DNA of 64,000 nucleotides from Aequoribacter fuscus (lineage in GTDB: Bacteria > Pseudomonadota > Gammaproteobacteria > Pseudomonadales > Halieaceae). The notes under the pieces were generated by a model. The model did no database searches, was not told the origin of the DNA, and saw nothing but the letters and a program-made list of their open reading frames with translations. Below are positions 27,085 through 36,412 of this stretch, one piece after another (positions within the stretch are counted from its first letter, which is position 1; every line of letters begins with the position of its first letter). The position numbers were made by a program, and so were the translations under genes. The stretch lies in assembly GCF_009910365.1 (NCBI RefSeq), contig NZ_CP036423.1, positions 2,790,001 to 2,854,000 on the forward strand, given 5' to 3'.

Positions 27085-28794
27085 TTAATCCTTGTAGTTA
27101 TTGATGTGCTTGGCGGCTTGATACGCCATCGTCATCGCGGGGCCCAAGGTCGCGCCCGGACCAGGGTAAGTCGGCAACAAGGCCGCAGAGGCATTACCCA
27201 CAGCGTATAAACCTTCAATAACGCCACCTGCTTCGGCTTTCACTTGTGCATCAACGGTTGTATCCAATCCCCCCAAGGTACCGAAGTCGCCCGCGTCAAT
27301 GCGCATTGCATAATAAGGCGCTTCATCGATAGTCGCCAAACAGGGGTTGGGCTTAATCGCAGGGTCGGCGTAGTAACGGTCGTAGGCGGAATCACCACGT
27401 CCAAACTCTTCGTCTTTGCCGGTAACGGCATAGTGGTTCATTTTTTTAATGGTTTCTTCCAGACCGTCGGGGTCAATGCCGAGCTTCTCCGCCAACTCGC
27501 GAATGGTATTGGCTTTCGCCACCAAGCCCGTATCGAACCATTTTTTCGGTATAGTCCAGTCAGGCTTCATGGCCGACGTCATCAGGGGGCCGGCAATGTA
27601 GGTGCGGCGGAACCGCGCATCAAAGACGTGGTAAGCCGGTGCACAGGGATTATCATCGGTGTGCGCCTTAAAAAGCTCTTTCTGGAAAGCCATATAGTTC
27701 TGTGATTCGTTGGCAAAACGCTTACCCGCTTTATTCACCACACAAGAGCCGGGGAACGACTTTTCCATAATGCTCAAGCGAGGCTGAGGCTCGTCAGGTA
27801 CACAAACGGTGGTCGTCCACCACGCGCCGTTAATCAATCGCGTCTTAGCGCCAACATTTAAACCCGCCTGTAAAGCATCGCCCTGGTTAGTTTCTGCACC
27901 AGCACTCCACTCTTTGTTGGTGGGCGCGGGTAGATACTGCTCACGAAGTGCTTGGTTTTTCTCAAAGCCACCCGAGGCAAGAATCACACCTTTGGTCGCC
28001 TGCACGCGCAGAGTCTTGCCATTTTGCTCGATAACTGCACCTACAACTCGGTGATCCTCGACGATTAACTCTTTAAACGCCGTATTCAGTTCGATCGGAA
28101 TATTGCGCTGTTTCGCTGCCAAAAATAGACGACCCACGCCCGCTGAGCCACAGCACAAGCGACGCGAGATTTTCGTGCGCAAACGCCAAGGAATGTCGAT
28201 GGCGTAGTCCCACAACATTTTCATGAGCACTTTTATCCAACCCGGCATTTGCACCATCAAGACCTGAGCCTCGACTTGGGTAAAATGGATCAAACCAAAC
28301 ATACGCATCATGTGGTGGGTGTAACGCAATTTTTTGTAATCGCTCCCTAGCTCCGAAGCCATAAACGGCGCGGGCTCGAGTGAACGGTGCCCTTCTTTTG
28401 CGCCGGGTAAATTCGTGTAATAGTCGGGGTAATGGTCGAGCGACTCATAACGAACGGGCGTGCGATCGTGCAAAAATCGCAGCATTTTGGGGCCGTTCTC
28501 GAGGTAGTTATCAATCAACTCCGGCGGGACATCCTCGCCTTCCAACGTTTGGCGTAAATACTCGCGTGCTTCCTCGATCGAATCCTGAGCGCCAGCTTCC
28601 TGAGCGTAATGGCTGCAAGGAATCCAAATGCCACCGCCGGAGGAGGAGCTGGTCCCACCGACCTCGTTGGCTTTTTCAATGACCAACACATCTTTGGTGC
28701 CCATTTCGTAGTTGCACACAGCTGCGGTTAATCCGCCGTTGCCCGTGCCTACCACTAACAATTCAACTGATCGATCCCAAACTTGCTCTGACAT
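27085..28794 (-). CDS. kstD: 3-ketosteroid delta1-dehydrogenase (KstD family)
   Basis: A 569-residue FAD-dependent 3-ketosteroid dehydrogenase. It has an N-terminal dinucleotide loop (VGTGNGGLTAAV), EKANEVGGTSSSSGGGIWIP, ILASGGFEKN in the middle and the C-terminal GNASAALLPTYPGPGATLG. In KstD the Tyr and second Gly of that YPGPG hold the substrate carbonyl and help remove the proton. It introduces the C1-C2 double bond in ring A, which with 9alpha-hydroxylation opens ring B. ATG 28794 follows a GGGAGA site; a GTG four codons earlier is part of that site. It lies 90 bp past ipdF, so it may also have its own promoter. A delta4(5alpha)-type dehydrogenase remains possible. Confidence 0.85.
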   Translation of the reverse strand: MSEQVWDRSVELLVVGTGNGGLTAAVCNYEMGTKDVLVIEKANEVGGTSSSSGGGIWIPCSHYAQEAGAQDSIEEAREYLRQTLEGEDVPPELIDNYLENGPKMLRFLHDRTPVRYESLDHYPDYYTNLPGAKEGHRSLEPAPFMASELGSDYKKLRYTHHMMRMFGLIHFTQVEAQVLMVQMPGWIKVLMKMLWDYAIDIPWRLRTKISRRLCCGSAGVGRLFLAAKQRNIPIELNTAFKELIVEDHRVVGAVIEQNGKTLRVQATKGVILASGGFEKNQALREQYLPAPTNKEWSAGAETNQGDALQAGLNVGAKTRLINGAWWTTTVCVPDEPQPRLSIMEKSFPGSCVVNKAGKRFANESQNYMAFQKELFKAHTDDNPCAPAYHVFDARFRRTYIAGPLMTSAMKPDWTIPKKWFDTGLVAKANTIRELAEKLGIDPDGLEETIKKMNHYAVTGKDEEFGRGDSAYDRYYADPAIKPNPCLATIDEAPYYAMRIDAGDFGTLGGLDTTVDAQVKAEAGGVIEGLYAVGNASAALLPTYPGPGATLGPAMTMAYQAAKHINNYKD

Positions 28795-28884
28795 CTTCTC
28801 CCTCACTCAGCTGTTCGTCGCGTGCTGTACGCTATTCATGGTTATTATGAGAAAACGGCCGTGGCCATTGTCTAGTAAGTAATG

Positions 28885-29673
28885 TTACGGGTGCTGACTC
28901 GATACCGAGACGATTTCGCCCGTCATATAGCTCGAATAATCCGACGCTAAGAACATCATCACGTTCGCCACTTCCCACACCTCAGCGGCACGCCCAAAAG
29001 CTTCTTTTTCGGCCAGTTTCTCTAACAATTCTGGCGGTGTGGTTTTCTTTAAAAAGGCATGTAACGCAATACTTGGCGATACTGCATTAATTCGTACGCC
29101 AAACTCAGCTGCTTCCATCGCCGCACAGCGCGTCAATGCCATGACGCCCGCCTTTGCCGCCGCGTAATGGCATTGCTCTTTTTGTGCACGCCATCCCAGT
29201 ACAGAGGCGTTGTTCACAATCACACCCGCACCGCGAGTTTGCATGACCCGCATCATCGCGCGCGTCATGCGCATGGTGCCGGTCAGCGTAATATCCAACA
29301 CCCGATCCCACTCTTCGTCGGTCATATCCACCAACAGCTTCGTACCACCAAGGCCGGCATTGTTGATCAGCACATCTACACCGCCAGTGGCGTCTTCAGC
29401 GTGCTGTATTAGCGCCTGGACATCGTCTTCGACGGTGACGTTACACAACTTCCCTGAGACGGTGCACTCGGGGTTTATTGCCTGCAGAGTTTCAACCGCT
29501 TGTGCCAAACGACCTTCATGAACATCACTGATAACCAGAGCCCGAGCGCCCTCTTCTACCGACTTTTGTGCGGCGGCAAAGCCAATACCAGCGCCGGCTG
29601 CGGCAGTTATCAGTACCGATTTACCGGCCAGTAGATTGTGGCCAGGGACGTAGTTTGGAATGGTTGTAGACAT
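28885..29673 (-). CDS. ipdF: IpdF-like 5-hydroxy-HIP/HIC-CoA dehydrogenase (SDR)
   Basis: A 262-residue SDR closely matching remembered M. tuberculosis IpdF (Rv3559c): LITAAAGAGIG cofactor loop, NNAGLGG, DMTDEEWDRVLDI, the NNASVLGWRAQ segment with its Ser, the YAAAK catalytic pair, RINAVSPSIA and the unusual end YMTGEIVSVSSQHP in place of the common VDGG. IpdF oxidises the C-5 hydroxyl of the HIP-derived CoA thioester during C/D-ring breakdown. It follows fadE30 by 12 bp in the leftward steroid operon. Confidence 0.9.
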   Translation of the reverse strand: MSTTIPNYVPGHNLLAGKSVLITAAAGAGIGFAAAQKSVEEGARALVISDVHEGRLAQAVETLQAINPECTVSGKLCNVTVEDDVQALIQHAEDATGGVDVLINNAGLGGTKLLVDMTDEEWDRVLDITLTGTMRMTRAMMRVMQTRGAGVIVNNASVLGWRAQKEQCHYAAAKAGVMALTRCAAMEAAEFGVRINAVSPSIALHAFLKKTTPPELLEKLAEKEAFGRAAEVWEVANVMMFLASDYSSYMTGEIVSVSSQHP

Positions 29674-29685
29674 AGGTATACCTTA

Positions 29686-30879
29686 TTAAGCCGTACCGCG
29701 GGGCTCGCGGGGCATACCCAGAGCGCGCTCAGCAATCAAGTTACGTTGAATTTGGTTGGTGCCACCGTAAATCGTGTCAGCACGAGTGAACAAAAAGAGT
29801 GACTGCAGTCTATTCAACTCATAAGGCGCTTCTAGCAACAACTCGCTATCGGGCCCGAGCACGTCCATAGCCAACTTACCCAAATTACGATGCCAAGACG
29901 CCCAGTACAATTTGTAAATCATGGCCTCTTTCTGCAGCGAACCGTCTTCTCCACCCGACATCATGCGCATACTGTTGTAACGCATGATTCTGAGACCGAT
30001 GTGTGCATCCGCCAACCTCTGCCGAATGGATGGGTCATTCGCAGCGCCATTTTCTTTGGCGATTTTTACGATCTCATCCAGCTCTGACTGGAACAGCATT
30101 TGTTGGCCCAGGGTCGATACACCGCGCTCAAAACCAAGCAGAGCCATCGCAACACGCCAGCCATCACCCGGCGCACCCACAATATCTCCCGCCGAACACA
30201 CAGCGTCATCGAAAAAGACTTCGTTAAACTCGGCCGTGCCCGTCAACTGCACAATGGGACGGATTGTGACACCCGGCTGGTCCATATCCACCAAGAAAAA
30301 GCCCAACCCTTTTTGACCTGTGCTCGCGGGGTCAGTGCGGGCAACGACAAAGCAAAACTGGGACTCATGCGCTAAGGAGGTCCATACTTTTTGGCCATTC
30401 AAGACCCATTGATTTGAAGCTTCATCAAATTGCGCCTTGGTTTTAACGTTGGCCAAATCCGAACCCGCACTCGGCTCCGAGTAGCCTTGGCACCACAAAT
30501 CTTTACCCGCGCGGATACCCGGCAGGTACTTTTCTTTCTGCTCGGCAGTGCCGTAGGCAATCAAAGTTGGGCCTACCAAGGTCTCGCCGATATGTCCCAT
30601 ACGCCCGGGGCCGCCAGCGCGCGCATACTCTTCGTTAAAGATCACTTGCTGCTCGATACTGCAGCCACGTCCACCGAATTCTTTAGGCCAGCCAATAGCG
30701 GTCCAGCCACCCTCGGCAAGTTTCTGTTCCCAAGCTTTGCGCTCAGCGACAAAGCTATGCTCATCGCCAGGGCCACCACGAAAACGGATCGGCTCGAATT
30801 CACCACATAGGTTAGCGGCCAGCCAACCAGCCACTTCTTGTCTAAACTGCTCGTCTTCGGCACTGAAGGTTAATTTCAT
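29686..30879 (-). CDS. fadE30: FadE30-like acyl-CoA dehydrogenase, catalytic-type subunit
   Basis: A 397-residue acyl-CoA dehydrogenase resembling FadE30 of the HIP pathway (LWCQGYSEPSAGSDLANVKTKA, TGTAEFNEVFFDDA, GAPGDGWRVAMALLGFERGVSTLGQQM, YGGTNQIQRNLIAERALG). The FERG Glu sits where the catalytic Glu of steroid FadE alpha subunits (FadE26 type) lies. It dehydrogenates the propionyl side chain of a HIP-CoA intermediate. Start ATG 30879 is one base past the stop of the upstream FadE gene; a longer frame to 31056 would overlap that gene by 177 bases and adds unrelated residues. Confidence 0.88.
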   Translation of the reverse strand: MKLTFSAEDEQFRQEVAGWLAANLCGEFEPIRFRGGPGDEHSFVAERKAWEQKLAEGGWTAIGWPKEFGGRGCSIEQQVIFNEEYARAGGPGRMGHIGETLVGPTLIAYGTAEQKEKYLPGIRAGKDLWCQGYSEPSAGSDLANVKTKAQFDEASNQWVLNGQKVWTSLAHESQFCFVVARTDPASTGQKGLGFFLVDMDQPGVTIRPIVQLTGTAEFNEVFFDDAVCSAGDIVGAPGDGWRVAMALLGFERGVSTLGQQMLFQSELDEIVKIAKENGAANDPSIRQRLADAHIGLRIMRYNSMRMMSGGEDGSLQKEAMIYKLYWASWHRNLGKLAMDVLGPDSELLLEAPYELNRLQSLFLFTRADTIYGGTNQIQRNLIAERALGMPREPRGTA

Positions 30880-30880
30880 T

Positions 30881-32041
30881 TCAGCACTCCCCTGCCAGTA
30901 ACATCTGTGCAATGCGCTCGCGGTGCTCGGCACCGGCGCCCAAGAAGGTCTCGGTCGACTTCGCTCGTTTAAAATAGAGCTGTATGTCGTACTCTTCGGT
31001 AATACCCACCCCACCAAACAGCTGAATACCGCAACCAGACACAAAGAAAAATGCATCGCTACAATACGCTTTGGTCATGCTAGCTGCTTCCGCTAACTGC
31101 GCTGCGTCATACCGACCCTGTAGCCATTCATCAATCGCACAGGCAGCGTAATACACGATCGAACGCGAGGCCTCCACTTTTAACATCATATCGGCGCACT
31201 TGTGCTTAACCGCTTGGAAGGAGGCAATCGTGCGCCCGAACTGAACACGCTCTTGCAGGTAATCGACCGTCATGTCCAAGCTTGCTTGCGCGCCACCTAA
31301 CTGGTCAGCCGACACAAAAATCGACAGAACATCCACCAACTGGGTCAAAGCCTGGCCTGCGTTACCAGGGCAACCCAAACTTGCGTTCGCGGCGACTTGA
31401 ACCTTATCAAGTGTGACCTCGGCTAAAGGTCGAGTTTGATCCATCGTCGGCACGCGCTTGCGGCTCACACCCTCGGCCTTAGCATCCACTAAGAATAAAC
31501 CAACACCTTGCGAACCCTCGGAACCCGCGGCACGCGCTGCAACCAACAGGATATCGGCGCTGTGACCATGGCTGACAAAGCGGTAGGTACCCGACAACTC
31601 ATAGCCGGAATCGATGGGACTCGCCGTCGCCGTCACTGCAGCGGTCGACCAGTGTCGGGCACGATCGATCACCGCTACGGTTGCGCTCTCGCCTGACATC
31701 AACCGCGCAAAATACTCGGCCTGCTGGTCTTCGCTGCCCCATTTAAGCAAGGCAGTAATGACCGCCGCAGTATCGGCAAATGGGGCATTGAACAAACGCA
31801 TACCCATACGCTCAAGTATGCCTACCAACTCGACAAATCCAAGACCCAAGCCGTCATGTGCTTCTGGTATCAGAATTGCCTGCCAGTACATTTCCTGGCA
31901 CAAGCGCTCCCAAACCTTTGAGTCATAGCCCAAATCGGTCTGCATAGCTTCTCGAACTGCAGGTGCAGTCGATACCTCTGACAAGAAGGCGTCAGCGGTA
32001 TCAAAGATCATGATCTGCTCTTCGGTAAACGCAAATTCCAT
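30881..32041 (-). CDS. Acyl-CoA dehydrogenase, non-catalytic-type partner subunit
   Basis: A 386-residue acyl-CoA dehydrogenase homologue. N-terminal FTEEQIMIFDTADAFL, central DRARHW, then the C-terminal domain VDYLQERVQFGRTIASFQAVKHKCADMML and FGGVGITEEYDIQLYFKRAKSTETFLGAGAEHRERIAQ. In place of the FERG Glu of the catalytic subunit it reads LTQLVDVLSIFVSADQLG. Being one base upstream of fadE30, it is probably its beta partner in a heterotetramer, as known for steroid FadE pairs. Confidence 0.83.
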   Translation of the reverse strand: MEFAFTEEQIMIFDTADAFLSEVSTAPAVREAMQTDLGYDSKVWERLCQEMYWQAILIPEAHDGLGLGFVELVGILERMGMRLFNAPFADTAAVITALLKWGSEDQQAEYFARLMSGESATVAVIDRARHWSTAAVTATASPIDSGYELSGTYRFVSHGHSADILLVAARAAGSEGSQGVGLFLVDAKAEGVSRKRVPTMDQTRPLAEVTLDKVQVAANASLGCPGNAGQALTQLVDVLSIFVSADQLGGAQASLDMTVDYLQERVQFGRTIASFQAVKHKCADMMLKVEASRSIVYYAACAIDEWLQGRYDAAQLAEAASMTKAYCSDAFFFVSGCGIQLFGGVGITEEYDIQLYFKRAKSTETFLGAGAEHRERIAQMLLAGEC

Positions 32042-32048
32042 GGCGCGA

Positions 32049-32936
32049 TTAGGCTCCCCAGATTTTTTGTGCGGGCACTTCGGTCTTCAACAATTGATCG
32101 ATGGCGTCACCAACTTCCGCTGGTGCCCAACGGCTACCTTTATCGACACCTTGCGTCGTGCGCCAACCGTCGGCAATACACAAACGCCCACCTTCAGCCT
32201 CAAGTACACGACCCGTAAAGTGACCTGATGCTTCCGAACACAGCCATGTCACCAAGGACGATACGTTCTCTGGTGCAAACGAATCAAAGCTACCATCTTC
32301 AGGCGCTGCCATACGCGCTGCCATTTCAGGCACCGCGGTGGTCATACCGGTACGTGCGACCGGTGCAATGGCGTTAGCGGTAATACCGTAGCGCGCCAAT
32401 TCAGCGGCTTGGTTCAGCGTCAATGCTGCAATGCCCGCTTTGGCCGCTGCATAATTTGATTGACCGATCGATCCCTGAAGACCTGCGCCTGAGGTGGTAT
32501 TCACGATGCGTCCTGAGACCGGCTCGCCCGTTTTGGACAGGTGACGCCAATACTGTACCGCGTGTGACGTAATGCAAAAGTGGCCCTTTAAATGGACCGC
32601 CATGATGGTATCCCATTCTTGCTCGGTCATAGAGGCAAACATGCGATCGCGGTTCACGCCCGCGTTATTCACCACACCGTGCAGGCCACCAAAGATCTCG
32701 ATAGCTTGCGATACCGCACGCTGACTGTCGGCATAATTGGTAATATCCGAATCGTTAATCGCGGCGCGGCCACCGGCAGCTTCAATTTCATCGACAACGC
32801 GCTGCGCGGCCTCTAAGTTAATGTCGTTCACGATGACGCATGCACCCTCTGACGCCAGCACTCGTGCATGAGCCGCACCCAAACCACCGCCCGCACCGGT
32901 GACAATGACCACTCTATCTTGGCAAATACCTGTCAT
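32049..32936 (-). CDS. SDR resembling Rv3548c of the HIP catabolic regulon
   Basis: A 295-residue SDR matching remembered Rv3548c in M. tuberculosis: MTGICQDRVVIVTGAGGGLG, NRDRMFASMTEQEWDTIMAVHLKGHF, TTSGAGLQGSIGQSNYAAAKAG (Ser, Tyr and Lys catalytic set), NAIAPVARTGMT, then an extended C-terminus with GWRTTQGVDKGSRWAPAEVG. It resembles the SDR domain of the peroxisomal multifunctional enzyme, suggesting a 3-hydroxyacyl-CoA dehydrogenase. It sits between fadA6 and the FadE pair. Which beta-oxidation step it performs is not settled. Confidence 0.85.
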   Translation of the reverse strand: MTGICQDRVVIVTGAGGGLGAAHARVLASEGACVIVNDINLEAAQRVVDEIEAAGGRAAINDSDITNYADSQRAVSQAIEIFGGLHGVVNNAGVNRDRMFASMTEQEWDTIMAVHLKGHFCITSHAVQYWRHLSKTGEPVSGRIVNTTSGAGLQGSIGQSNYAAAKAGIAALTLNQAAELARYGITANAIAPVARTGMTTAVPEMAARMAAPEDGSFDSFAPENVSSLVTWLCSEASGHFTGRVLEAEGGRLCIADGWRTTQGVDKGSRWAPAEVGDAIDQLLKTEVPAQKIWGA

Positions 32937-32945
32937 TTTCCTACC

Positions 32946-34100
32946 TTATAACTTTTCTAAAATGGTTACGTTGGCTTGGCCGCCACCTTCGCACATGGTT
33001 TGCAAGCCGTACCTCACGTTGCGACGCTCCATCTCATGCAAGAGCGTTGTCATCAATTTTGTGCCGGTCGCACCCAGTGGGTGACCCAGAGCAATAGCAC
33101 CACCATTGACGTTAGTTTGTTCGTGCGAATAGCCAGTGTCTTGAAGCCACGCCATCGGAACCGAAGCAAAGGCCTCGTTGATCTCAACCAAGCCGATATC
33201 GTTTAAAGACATGCCCGACTTTTTCATCGCGTATTCTGTGGCAGGAATAGGTGCGGTTAACATCCAAATAGGATCAGCAGCGCGGACACTCATGTGCGCA
33301 ATACGTGCGCGCGGTGTCAGGTTATAGCGTTTCAAAGCGGCTTCTGAGACAACCAAGACGGCGGATGAAGCATCGCAGGTCTGGCTCGAGACACCCGCGG
33401 TGATGGTGCCGCCTTCCATTAAGGCTGCAAGCTCAGCCATTTTCTCGAGCGAGGTTTCTCGCATCGTTTCGTCGTACTTTACATCGCCAAACGGCACAAT
33501 TTCGCGATCGAAATAACCCGCCTGAGTAGCAGCAATACCTCGACGATGCGATTCAAGTGCAAACTCTTCCATCGCTTGACGGCTAATATTCCACTTATCG
33601 GCGATCATTTGCGCCGAGTTAAACTGAGATACAGGCACATCGCCATAACGTGCCTGCCAACCCGTGCTGCCTGAAAACGGGTTATCAAAACCCAGGGGCT
33701 GAGCCGCTAACATAGCGGACGATATTGGAATCGACGACATGGTTTGCACACCACCCGCCACAACCACGTCCATGGTGCCTGACATAATCGCTTGCGCCGC
33801 AAAATGCACGGCTTGCTGCGAGCTACCACACTGACGATCGACAGTAGTACCCGGGACTTCATCCGACAAACCGGCCGCCAGCCAGCAGGTGCGGGCAATA
33901 TCGCCAGCCAATGGGCCAATGGTGTCGACACAACCAAAGATGACATCGTCATATTCGTTATCAGGAATACCGTTACGCTCGACAATAGCCTTAAGCACAT
34001 GAGCACCTAAGTCGGCGCCATGAACCTGTGCAAGAGAGCCGCGGCGACGCCCAGTGGGTGACCGCACAGCATCGACGATGTAGGCTTGAGGTGTAGACAT
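32946..34100 (-). CDS. fadA6: Acetyl-CoA acyltransferase FadA6-like
   Basis: A 384-residue thiolase with the nucleophile Cys in DRQCGSSQQAVHFAAQAI (C91), HPLGATG near the C-terminus with its His, and the second Cys in TMCEGGGQANV. Thiolases of this position and type (FadA6) cleave the 3-oxoacyl-CoA formed in HIP side-chain or ring-opened intermediate oxidation. It lies between the small FadE and the SDR in the leftward operon with 9-12 base gaps. Confidence 0.88.
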   Translation of the reverse strand: MSTPQAYIVDAVRSPTGRRRGSLAQVHGADLGAHVLKAIVERNGIPDNEYDDVIFGCVDTIGPLAGDIARTCWLAAGLSDEVPGTTVDRQCGSSQQAVHFAAQAIMSGTMDVVVAGGVQTMSSIPISSAMLAAQPLGFDNPFSGSTGWQARYGDVPVSQFNSAQMIADKWNISRQAMEEFALESHRRGIAATQAGYFDREIVPFGDVKYDETMRETSLEKMAELAALMEGGTITAGVSSQTCDASSAVLVVSEAALKRYNLTPRARIAHMSVRAADPIWMLTAPIPATEYAMKKSGMSLNDIGLVEINEAFASVPMAWLQDTGYSHEQTNVNGGAIALGHPLGATGTKLMTTLLHEMERRNVRYGLQTMCEGGGQANVTILEKL

Positions 34101-34112
34101 AATTCGTTCCTT

Positions 34113-35213
34113 TTAGGCGGCAGCGCTGTCGGTGTTGTCGATATAGCGCTTACCAAATGTAAATTCAGGTCCTAGCAGTGCATTAGGCTGCAGCAGCCAT
34201 TCGTGAATACGGTTCTTGTGGAAACCCGCATCGCCCCATTCTTTCGCTAAAGCCCAAGCGCGTTTCACCCAAATGTGCAAATCGCACTCCCAGGTATAAC
34301 CCATGGCACCATGTACTTGAGTGGCATTACGTGCACTCAACTCGGCTGCAGCACCGGCCGCTGTTTTAGCGTGGCTAACCGCCCAATCAGCGCGCTGGGG
34401 CGCAACCCCTACCGTGTAGGCGGCGCGGTAAACAGCGGGTTTTGCAAATTCAATTTGTACCGCACAGTCGGCCATCAGGTGCTTAACAGCTTGATTGGTG
34501 CCAATCGCCTTGCCAAACTGTTCACGCGTCGAGGCGTAATCGACAGCCTGCTGGACCATGGCTTGCGCCAAACCCAACAATTGCGCTGCTGCGGCCAATG
34601 CGCCTCGGTTCAAGGTGGCTCGCTGGAGTCCAGCCCCAACCTCGCCATCGGCGACTCGGGTTTTGCGCGAGGGCGTCCAATCAATTTTCTGCAAACGACG
34701 GCTGGGATCGACGCTTTTTAATGCGGTAAATTTAAGCTCTGATTTCGGCACCAAATGCACGTCATTGCCGTTGGTCAACAACATCCAGTCTTTTTGCTGC
34801 GCAAAATTGCTGTAAGGGTTAATAATATGCGCGCAGCCTACGCGGGCTTCGCCGGCCGCAACCGCACTTAACAGTTCTTGCACCTGATCGGTGTTAATCC
34901 CCAAGTGAAGCAGGTCGGCTAATAAACCACCGGCAACGACCGCGTCTTCGACAATCGATTCGGGCAGCGCCGCTTTGCCGCAAGCCTCTGCTAATAACAC
35001 AAAATCCACCAAGTCCATGCCCAAACCGCCGCACGACTCGGGCACAAGCAACGAGCTCATCCCCATTTCGTTCAGCATGGTCAGCATATCGGCGTTTTCG
35101 CCAGAGTCGCTCGTCCAACGCTCGCGAATCGAGGTCGTAGTGACCTCGTTTTCAAGCATCGATTGCACCGAGTCGCGGAAGGCCAGTTGATCGTCTGTAA
35201 ATGTAAAATCCAT
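34113..35213 (-). CDS. Acyl-CoA dehydrogenase, non-catalytic-type partner (FadE32/33-like)
   Basis: A 366-residue acyl-CoA dehydrogenase homologue, shorter in the middle domain and lacking the FERG Glu (it reads TLNRGALAAAAQLLGLAQAMV). The C-terminal domain has YASTREQFGKAIGTNQAVKHLMADC and VHGAMGYTWECDLHIWVKRAWAL. It follows the FadE31-like gene by 15 bases, mirroring the FadE31-FadE32/33 order of M. tuberculosis. It probably supplies the FAD-binding partner in an alpha2beta2 enzyme acting on ring-opened C/D fragments such as the COCHEA/MOODA-CoA series. Confidence 0.82.
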   Translation of the reverse strand: MDFTFTDDQLAFRDSVQSMLENEVTTTSIRERWTSDSGENADMLTMLNEMGMSSLLVPESCGGLGMDLVDFVLLAEACGKAALPESIVEDAVVAGGLLADLLHLGINTDQVQELLSAVAAGEARVGCAHIINPYSNFAQQKDWMLLTNGNDVHLVPKSELKFTALKSVDPSRRLQKIDWTPSRKTRVADGEVGAGLQRATLNRGALAAAAQLLGLAQAMVQQAVDYASTREQFGKAIGTNQAVKHLMADCAVQIEFAKPAVYRAAYTVGVAPQRADWAVSHAKTAAGAAAELSARNATQVHGAMGYTWECDLHIWVKRAWALAKEWGDAGFHKNRIHEWLLQPNALLGPEFTFGKRYIDNTDSAAA

Positions 35214-35228
35214 AGTTCCTACCCGACC

Positions 35229-36401
35229 TTATTTACGTGGCATTCCGAGCATGCGCTCAGCAATGATATTACGTTGAATCTCGTTGGTACCCGCATAGAT
35301 GGGGCCAGATTGACTGAATAAGAAGCCATCGAGCCAGGTGCCAAGCTCTGCGTGATCCTCTGCGGTTTCCGGCTCGACCTCGGCACGCGCACCGAGCAAA
35401 CTCAACGCGGTTTCATGAATGCGAATATCCAATTCCGACCAGAAAATTTTGTTACACGAAGACTCAGCGCCAATGTGACCACCCGCGACTAAACGCGAAG
35501 CGGTTTGATACGTAGACAAGGCGTACGCCTCAGCATCCATGTAACAGCGCACGACCGAATCTTCGATTGAAAGATCCAGAATGTCGTTTCGACGCTTGCG
35601 ATACAGTTCGACTAATTTGCGTGAAGCCTGCTGAAAGCGCGCCGGCGAGCGCAGCATCAAGCCGCGCTCAAAACCCGCGGTTGACATGGCAATTTGCCAG
35701 CCCTGATTTTCACCCCCAAGCAAGTTAAAATCGGACACGCGCACGTTATCAAAAAAGATTTCGGCAAAACCGGGCAATCCGTTTAACTGCTCGATGGGAC
35801 GTACCGTAACCCCGGGAGCATCCAGTGGCACCAAGATGAACGATAAACCGTGGTGCCGGCTCGACTCAGGATCGGTGCGAAACAAACCGAAAGCATAATC
35901 AGCAAATACCGCGCGCGTAGACCATATTTTCTGACCGTTAATGACGAACTCATCCCCGTCACGATCGGCTCGACAGCGAATTGCCGCCATATCGGAACCC
36001 GCGTTGGGCTCAGACCAAGCCTGCGCCCAGATCTCTTCGCCGCTGGCCATAGCACTGATAAAGCGTTCTTTTTGAGCGTCGGTGCCATACTCCATTAGAG
36101 TCGGCCCCAACAAAAAAATACCGTTTTGGTTAACGCGTAATGGCGCGCCGGCGCGGTAATACTCTTCTTCAAAGATCAGCCACTCGATCAAATCGCAGGC
36201 TCGACCACCGTATTCTTTGGGCCACGTCACCATACCCCAGTTACCAGCGGCCAGTGTTTTTTCCCATTGACGGTGCTGCTCGAAACCTTCCGCGGTATCG
36301 AACGAGGTCAACTTTTTGGCGGGCACATGTGCCGCCAACCAAGCACGAACCTCTTCTCTGAACTGAGTTTGGCTTGGCGTATACAGTAAATCCATCCCCA
36401 A
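35229..36401 (-). CDS. fadE31: FadE31-like acyl-CoA dehydrogenase, catalytic-type subunit
   Basis: A 390-residue acyl-CoA dehydrogenase, similar to the FadE31 class: MDLLYTPSQTQFREEVRAWLAAHVP, EWLIFEEEYYRAGAP, QAWSEPNAGSDMAAIRCRA, RHHGLSFILVPLDAPGVTVRPI, and STAGFERGLMLRSPARF with the Glu at the alpha-subunit catalytic position, ending GTNEIQRNIIAERMLGMPRK. It is adjacent to a small FadE lacking this Glu. Likely role is alpha,beta-dehydrogenation of a C/D-ring-derived CoA thioester. Confidence 0.83.
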   Translation of the reverse strand: MGMDLLYTPSQTQFREEVRAWLAAHVPAKKLTSFDTAEGFEQHRQWEKTLAAGNWGMVTWPKEYGGRACDLIEWLIFEEEYYRAGAPLRVNQNGIFLLGPTLMEYGTDAQKERFISAMASGEEIWAQAWSEPNAGSDMAAIRCRADRDGDEFVINGQKIWSTRAVFADYAFGLFRTDPESSRHHGLSFILVPLDAPGVTVRPIEQLNGLPGFAEIFFDNVRVSDFNLLGGENQGWQIAMSTAGFERGLMLRSPARFQQASRKLVELYRKRRNDILDLSIEDSVVRCYMDAEAYALSTYQTASRLVAGGHIGAESSCNKIFWSELDIRIHETALSLLGARAEVEPETAEDHAELGTWLDGFLFSQSGPIYAGTNEIQRNIIAERMLGMPRK

Positions 36402-36412
36402 CGACCTCGTGC

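Noticed and set aside
30882-31056. Extended N-terminus of FadE30 up to 31056
   Set aside because: It would overlap the preceding FadE gene by about 175 bases, with no family similarity; ATG 30879 gives a normal start.
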